Positions 41,837-45,543 of a stretch of 45,543 nucleotides of DNA are shown in pieces. Both the position numbers and the translations under genes were made by a program. Location: the NCBI GenBank assembly GCA_015065065.1, contig SVQX01000015.1, positions 1-45,543 on the forward strand, written 5' to 3'. Below the pieces are notes generated by a model. The model was not told where the DNA came from and ran no database searches. It was given only the letters and a program-made list of their open reading frames with translations. Within the stretch, counting starts at the first letter, position 1; each line of letters begins with the position of its first letter. Source of the stretch: Oscillospiraceae bacterium (GTDB taxonomy: Bacteria; Bacillota; Clostridia; Oscillospirales; CAG-272).

Positions 41837-42688
41837 TTATCCTTTCAGACTCATATAATATTTTTTCATTTCGAGCGCGTCCTCCGCCTGCGTGTCGTCC
41901 GACTCGCAAATAATGCAGGGCGCGAGATCCTCCTTAACTATCGCCTCCATAAGCGGCTCAAAGGTAGGACCGTATTCCCCATCCTCAAAGGTCAGATGCT
42001 TTTTCTCGCCCATTTCCGTCCACATGATCTTGGAAAAATGGCAGTGCATATCCACGGCGTATTTGTCGCCGAGCGAATTGGCGATCTTATCAAAAATTCT
42101 GCGGTAGCTGTCAGCGTCGGTGAACACTCCGCCGCGCTCGCGGGCGTTGAGATGCCCGAAATCCACCACGGGATAGTAATGATAGTCGACCTTACACTGC
42201 TCGATAACCTCGTCAAGCGTGCCGAGCTGATTTACCTTGCCCATAGTTTCAATGCCGAGGCGGACAGGCGTATCTCCAAGCGCATCAATGACCCTTGCGA
42301 GAGTATCACAGGACAGTCTCATAGCCTCCTCGCGGCTGATCTTGCCCGCGCTTCCGCTATGTATGACTACCGTTTTTGCGCCCAGCAGCTCTGCCGCCCA
42401 CACGCTTTTTTTGATGTAATCAATGCTTTTGAGGCGCTTTTCTGGGTCAACACCAGACAGTGATATAAAGTAGGGCGCGTGCAGGGACATCTGTATCCCA
42501 TGCTCCCTTGCTTTTTCGCCTATTGCGCGAAGGGACGCTTCGCTTGCCGCCACTCCCTGCCCTGCCTCGTATTCGTATGCATCAAGACCGAAGGCAGACA
42601 GCCATGCGGGCGCGTCTGCGGTGGACTTTCCGCCCTCCGCCTTAAATCGCGCGCCGTTACCTCCGGGTCCGAATTTTGCAGTTGCCAT
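41837..42688 (-). CDS. AP endonuclease family 2 (endonuclease IV-like) protein
   Basis: A 283-residue TIM-barrel protein of the xylose isomerase-like/AP endonuclease 2 family. Features are FGPGGNGARF, MSLHAPYFISLSGVDPEKR (Endo IV-like HAPYFI), KTVVIHSGSAGK, LGIETMGKVNQLGTLDE (Glu ligand) and VVDFGHLNARERGGVF (Asp, His ligands), then DMHCHFSKI and CIICESDD. These are the Zn-binding positions of endonuclease IV. It would incise abasic sites in DNA, although related isomerases share the barrel. It is preceded by yqeG (22 bp) and followed by the M24 peptidase. Confidence 0.88.
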   Translation of the reverse strand: MATAKFGPGGNGARFKAEGGKSTADAPAWLSAFGLDAYEYEAGQGVAASEASLRAIGEKAREHGIQMSLHAPYFISLSGVDPEKRLKSIDYIKKSVWAAELLGAKTVVIHSGSAGKISREEAMRLSCDTLARVIDALGDTPVRLGIETMGKVNQLGTLDEVIEQCKVDYHYYPVVDFGHLNARERGGVFTDADSYRRIFDKIANSLGDKYAVDMHCHFSKIMWTEMGEKKHLTFEDGEYGPTFEPLMEAIVKEDLAPCIICESDDTQAEDALEMKKYYMSLKG

Positions 42689-42710
42689 TTTTACCTCCGT
42701 ATGAATAGGT

Positions 42711-43220
42711 TTACCAATCTATTCCGTTGCGTTTTTTGAATTTTTTTACCGTCGGTCGCTCGCACAGCCGCTTGAATCTGAAAAAGAGGGACGTTTTATC
42801 CTTGATAGGCGGCACGATAATGGCGCGGAGTCCGAGCATATTCCCCGCCAGCGCGTCTGTCAGCAGCTGGTCGCCGAGGACGGCGGTATCAGTCTTGCCG
42901 CTACCCATATCCGCCATGGCGCGCTTTAAATTTTTACTCATAGGCTTGCCGCTTTTATAGTATGCCGGAAGCTTCAGCTCGCGATTAAACAGCTCCACTC
43001 GCTCGCGGTCATTATTCGACATCAGGGTCATACCGATTCCCCGCTCGCGCATGGCGTACACCCACGAAAAAAGCCGCTCGTCCGGCTCTGCCTGCTCGTA
43101 TGGCGCAAGAGTATTGTCAATGTCTATTATCAGCGCGCGCACGCCGATATTTTCAAGAAAATCCGGCGTTATATCGTCATATTTTTCGAACATATAATCC
43201 GGCATCAAAATTTTTTTCAT
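42711..43220 (-). CDS. yqeG: YqeG-family HAD IIIA phosphatase
   Basis: A 169-residue HAD-like protein. It begins MPDYMFEKYDDITPDFLENIGVRAL. The HAD motif I is IIDIDNTLAPYE, the motif II-like region is MTLMSNNDRERVELF, and motif III/IV is KSGKPMSKNLKRAM and TAVLGDQLLTDALAGN. YqeG resembles PGP phosphatases (Gep4 family), which dephosphorylate phosphatidylglycerophosphate; the role in Firmicutes is not settled. It is the first gene of the yqeG-to-prfC operon, with AAGGATA upstream. Confidence 0.93.
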   Translation of the reverse strand: MKKILMPDYMFEKYDDITPDFLENIGVRALIIDIDNTLAPYEQAEPDERLFSWVYAMRERGIGMTLMSNNDRERVELFNRELKLPAYYKSGKPMSKNLKRAMADMGSGKTDTAVLGDQLLTDALAGNMLGLRAIIVPPIKDKTSLFFRFKRLCERPTVKKFKKRNGIDW

Positions 43221-43254
43221 ATATCACACTTATCCTTAATTTATCCGTTACTAT

Positions 43255-43283
43255 ATTTTAACACAAAAGCCGCCGCTCTGCAA
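43255..43283 (-). promoter_or_regulatory. Promoter of the yqeG-dnaE-prfC operon
   Basis: On the minus strand TTGCAG (43283-43278), 17 bp, TAAAAT (43260-43255), about 35 bp before the yqeG start. Confidence 0.6.
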
Positions 43284-43382
43284 GTATTTTTACGTATTTT
43301 TGCGACTTTTCAAGAAAACGCGGTTATTTTTTAGTGAGTCGAGGCATAATAGTACCGATAAATTTTATAAAGGAGAACAAAA

Positions 43383-43853
43383 ATGAACGACAGAAAAGAA
43401 AATACCCACGGCAATATTGAAGCGGAAATGGCTGACAAGCTCTACAAAAACCTCAAAATGGGCACGGATTCCATAGTCAATCTCATGCCCAAAATAGCGG
43501 GCAAGAGCGAGAATATCAAGGCAGACATGACAGTACAGCTCGACGGCTACGAAAAGCTTGCCTCCAAGGCACGCAAGATCCTGATTGACAACGGCAAAAA
43601 GCCCTCCGAGGAAAATATAATGACCAAAATGGGCGCAAAAATGGGCATCATGATGAACACCGCCATGGACGCAACCCCCTCTCATATCGCGCAAATGATG
43701 ATCGAAGGCTCGACTATGGCTATCACCGACACCCTCAAGCTCAAGCACGAATATGAGCGCACCCAAACCCCTCCCTCCACCTGCCTCTCTATCGCCGACG
43801 AGCTTGTACGCTTCGAGCAAGGCAACATTGAGAAAATGAAGAAGTATTTGTAA
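43383..43853 (+). CDS. Helical protein of unknown function
   Basis: A 156-residue, Met- and Lys-rich, probably all-helical protein with no signal peptide or membrane segment. Segments such as MADKLYKNLKMGTDSIVNLMPKI, NIKADMTVQLDGYEKLASKARK and NTAMDATPSHIAQMMIEGSTMAITD suggest a four-helix, ferritin/DUF-like bundle. It has a repeated acidic/His pattern but no clear diiron motif. I cannot assign a family. It has an AAAGGAG site and stands alone between the yqeG promoter region and a hairpin at 43862. No strong promoter is visible upstream. Confidence 0.78.
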   Translation: MNDRKENTHGNIEAEMADKLYKNLKMGTDSIVNLMPKIAGKSENIKADMTVQLDGYEKLASKARKILIDNGKKPSEENIMTKMGAKMGIMMNTAMDATPSHIAQMMIEGSTMAITDTLKLKHEYERTQTPPSTCLSIADELVRFEQGNIEKMKKYL

Positions 43854-43861
43854 AGGTCTCC

Positions 43862-43889
43862 GGGCTGTTTCACATTAATGAGACAGCCC
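43862..43889 (+). terminator. Hairpin after the helical protein gene
   Basis: GGGCTGT (43862-43868) pairs with ACAGCCC (43883-43889), with partial inner pairing. No T-run follows, so termination is uncertain. Confidence 0.5.
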
Positions 43890-43917
43890 TATCTCGTCAT
43901 TCTGCCGAAATTTTCCA

Positions 43918-43947
43918 TTGTTCATACGCAGTTCATAAATATATGAT
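43918..43947 (+). promoter_or_regulatory. Probable promoter of the right-edge secreted protein unit
   Basis: TTGTTC (43918-43923), 18 bp, TATGAT (43942-43947). The 335-bp gap 43854-44188 also holds a CACCG/CGGTG-type hairpin (about 43966-43992) and the small ORF at 44022. Confidence 0.5.
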
Positions 43948-44021
43948 ATCATGAAATTGCAAAACACCGCGACGCTTGCGTGTCGGTGCTGACAAAACAA
44001 ATCGGAAAAGGAGAAAAAATA

Positions 44022-44099
44022 ATGTTTAAAACCGTTCGCATATCCACAACAAACACAGCATTTATGCCTCCGCTTCTCTTGATTCGGATAAGCGCGTGA
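44022..44099 (+). CDS. Possible 25-residue upstream ORF
   Basis: This short ORF starts at an ATG with an excellent ribosome site (GGAAAAGGAG, 8-9 bp spacing). It encodes 25 residues (MFKTVRISTT...), with a hydrophobic stretch MPPLLLIRISA at the end. The stop TGA is part of a perfect 8-bp hairpin, GCGCGTGA (44092-44099) with TCACGCGC (44105-44112). It may be a leader peptide that controls the secreted protein gene 90 bp downstream, or a decayed gene start. No homologue is recognised. Confidence 0.4.
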   Translation: MFKTVRISTTNTAFMPPLLLIRISA

Positions 44100-44188
44100 T
44101 GCACTCACGCGCGGTATAAATTCGTTCGCAGACATATAGGCAGAATTCCGATATGTCCCTTTGTTATCCGAAAAGCAAGGAGAAATAT

Positions 44189-45543
44189 ATGATTGCAAAA
44201 AACAAAAAACTAAAATTTTCGGCATTCATCTTATCAATAATTATGATTTTCAGCTTTGTCGGTGCAAACTTCTTTGTGCTTGCAGAGCCGACTGCCGAAG
44301 CTTACGAAACCGACATAGCAACCGAAGCCCAAGGCGCCGAAGAAACTGTGCCCTCGGAAATCACGGAGCCTACCATTTCTGCCGAGATATCGGGAATGGG
44401 AACAGTGGGAATTACATCTACGGAATCAACATCGACAACCACGACTACGACATCATACGACGCATACGCGCAGTACGAGTTTCCCGACGGAATATATGCG
44501 TTGCAATCCGCCTTGAACAGCCAACGCTGGATGGATATACAGCATAATTCAACCACACCCGGAGCGCACGTGCATCAGTATGCATTTTCCGGCTCTCCCT
44601 CAGATATCAGTAACCAATACGGCTTATTCCACATCACGCGGGTAGGTACTACCGACAGATATATCATACGGCTCAAGTACGCCCCCACTCTTACGTTCAC
44701 GTACAGCTCGGACGGATACGTGGTAACCAAATCCATCCCCGCTAATGATGAAGAAGTAGATATAAACGACACGTTTCAGTTTATAAGACGGGGCAACGGA
44801 TTCAGGATAAAAAAATACAACTCCGACAAATATATCGCCGTTAATCGAACTACCGCATCAGGCTCTGCGGGCGCACCCGAATCCCATCTCATAGCCTGCA
44901 AATCAAGCGATTTCGCCGCCGGCGATGCGGGAACGTGGCTGCTGGAGGGCTATGATACTCCGATACCCGAGGGAGTATATTGCTTCAAAAACACGTGGAA
45001 TGGCATGTGGATGGACACGCAGGAAGGCAAGTCCGCCCCCGGATATCACATACAGCAGACCGATTATTCCTCTGTTCCCACGGAAGATTTTACGCGGAGA
45101 GCGCTGTTTAAGGTATCACACGTGTCAGGCACCAACCGCAGCATAATTCGCTCTATGATCAATAACAGTCTTTCGTTTGAAATATCCGAGGGCGAAATAC
45201 TTACCGAAGAGATTCCAAACGTGGATGCAAATGTAGCAAGTGCCGACACCTACCGAATAAGATATTATCAAAACGCATTTATAATACAGTCGTGCGATAG
45301 CACCGATCTTGTTGCAGCCGATTACTTGGATGATTCCGGAACGGGAAGCCTGTCCGGCTCATATCTTATCGGTTCATATAAGCCAATCTTCATAGGTCCG
45401 GGAACTACATGGCTGCCTTACCGATATACAGGAGAAACCAGGCAGGGCTGCGTTATCACGCGCCCCTCGGCATGGAAAAGCGAAGGTTTTGTGGTGAATA
45501 CCAGCGGCAATATGTCCCTTAAAACCTGGTCGACCGTTATAAA
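44189..45543 (+). CDS. Secreted ricin-like beta-trefoil protein, 3' end beyond window
   Basis: The frame is open for 451 codons to the window edge. The start is the ATG at 44189 behind AAGGAG. Residues 1-33 form a signal peptide (KNKK, hydrophobic run, VLAEP). A low-complexity Thr/Ser/Glu region (about 34-92) follows. Then comes at least one beta-trefoil-like module with ricin-B-style repeats: DGIYALQSALNSQRWMDIQ and PEGVYCFKNTWNGMWMDTQ, with QxW-like W and Q positions. Further repeats continue (RIKKYNSDKYIAVNRTTA). No catalytic domain is seen in the visible part. It probably binds carbohydrate at the cell surface or in the medium. The fold call is inference. Confidence 0.68.
   Translation, partial: MIAKNKKLKFSAFILSIIMIFSFVGANFFVLAEPTAEAYETDIATEAQGAEETVPSEITEPTISAEISGMGTVGITSTESTSTTTTTTSYDAYAQYEFPDGIYALQSALNSQRWMDIQHNSTTPGAHVHQYAFSGSPSDISNQYGLFHITRVGTTDRYIIRLKYAPTLTFTYSSDGYVVTKSIPANDEEVDINDTFQFIRRGNGFRIKKYNSDKYIAVNRTTASGSAGAPESHLIACKSSDFAAGDAGTWLLEGYDTPIPEGVYCFKNTWNGMWMDTQEGKSAPGYHIQQTDYSSVPTEDFTRRALFKVSHVSGTNRSIIRSMINNSLSFEISEGEILTEEIPNVDANVASADTYRIRYYQNAFIIQSCDSTDLVAADYLDDSGTGSLSGSYLIGSYKPIFIGPGTTWLPYRYTGETRQGCVITRPSAWKSEGFVVNTSGNMSLKTWSTVI

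Noticed and set aside
1-45543. CRISPR arrays, tRNA genes, insertion sequences, integrases or attachment sites
   Set aside because: On reading both strands I found no regularly spaced repeats, no tRNA cloverleaf and no transposase or integrase motifs. The XRE/SLOG cassette alone is not enough to call a mobile element.

Overview
The window looks like a chromosomal segment of an anaerobic Clostridia member, most likely an Oscillospirales/Ruminococcaceae-type gut or rumen bacterium. This is inferred from gene content and not from a marker-gene comparison. The grounds are roughly balanced base composition, GGAGG-type ribosome sites, sigma-A promoters with 17-bp spacers, a T-box riboswitch, a ferredoxin-dependent 2-oxoacid oxidoreductase, SpoIID-like and peptidoglycan-binding proteins, DegV/FakA, YqeG, YycJ-type MBL hydrolase and RlmH. 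I see no tRNA, rRNA, CRISPR array, insertion sequence or prophage.

Layout. 1-3073 (minus): the 5' 1024 codons of a large secreted GH99-like carbohydrate-active protein, cut by the window edge. 3454-5917 (plus): membrane PASTA protein, RsgA GTPase and YfcE-type phosphodiesterase. 6004-7997: divergent nitroreductase and MATE exporter with back-to-back promoters. 8089-12591 (plus): a T-box leader with apparent Phe specifier TTC controls iorA, iorB, a phenylacetate-CoA ligase and a double-ACT protein. 12678-13861: DAHP synthase with its own consensus promoter and a strongly structured leader. 13919-16478: DegV (FakB-like) and FakA-like kinase. 16559-20911: P-protein (pheA), galactokinase, a small membrane protein, YycJ-like hydrolase and RlmH. 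21055-21147: a 30-residue Cys-rich membrane miniprotein. 21209-25099: a Gfo/Idh/MocA oxidoreductase, LepA and PurC. 25305-29715: DNA polymerase IV, two tandem PHP phosphoesterase paralogs and a FAD/Rieske oxidoreductase. 29795-31623 (minus): an FNT-type channel and a uronate-isomerase-like protein without the usual metal-site histidines. 31775-34199: a probable spore/envelope group (beta-rich protein, SpoIID-like protein with three peptidoglycan-binding repeats, and a two-repeat protein). 34256-35144: a SLOG protein divergent from two small XRE regulators, with twin inverted repeats in the shared promoter. 35176-43220 (minus): yqeG, AP-endonuclease-2 family, M24 peptidase, small ORF, dnaE and prfC. 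43383-45543: a helical protein, then a secreted beta-trefoil-like protein cut by the right edge.

How the genes fit together. The most coherent biology is the aromatic block at 8-18 kb. A Phe T-box turns genes on when tRNA-Phe is uncharged. The controlled genes can activate phenylacetate to its CoA ester and, with reduced ferredoxin, carboxylate it to phenylpyruvate. DAHP synthase and the CM-prephenate dehydratase (de novo Phe) lie just downstream. This suggests that the Ior/PaaK module works biosynthetically, salvaging aryl acetates into Phe, and not in amino-acid fermentation. The second notable item is the pseudoenzyme-like uronate isomerase relative overlapping an FNT channel gene.
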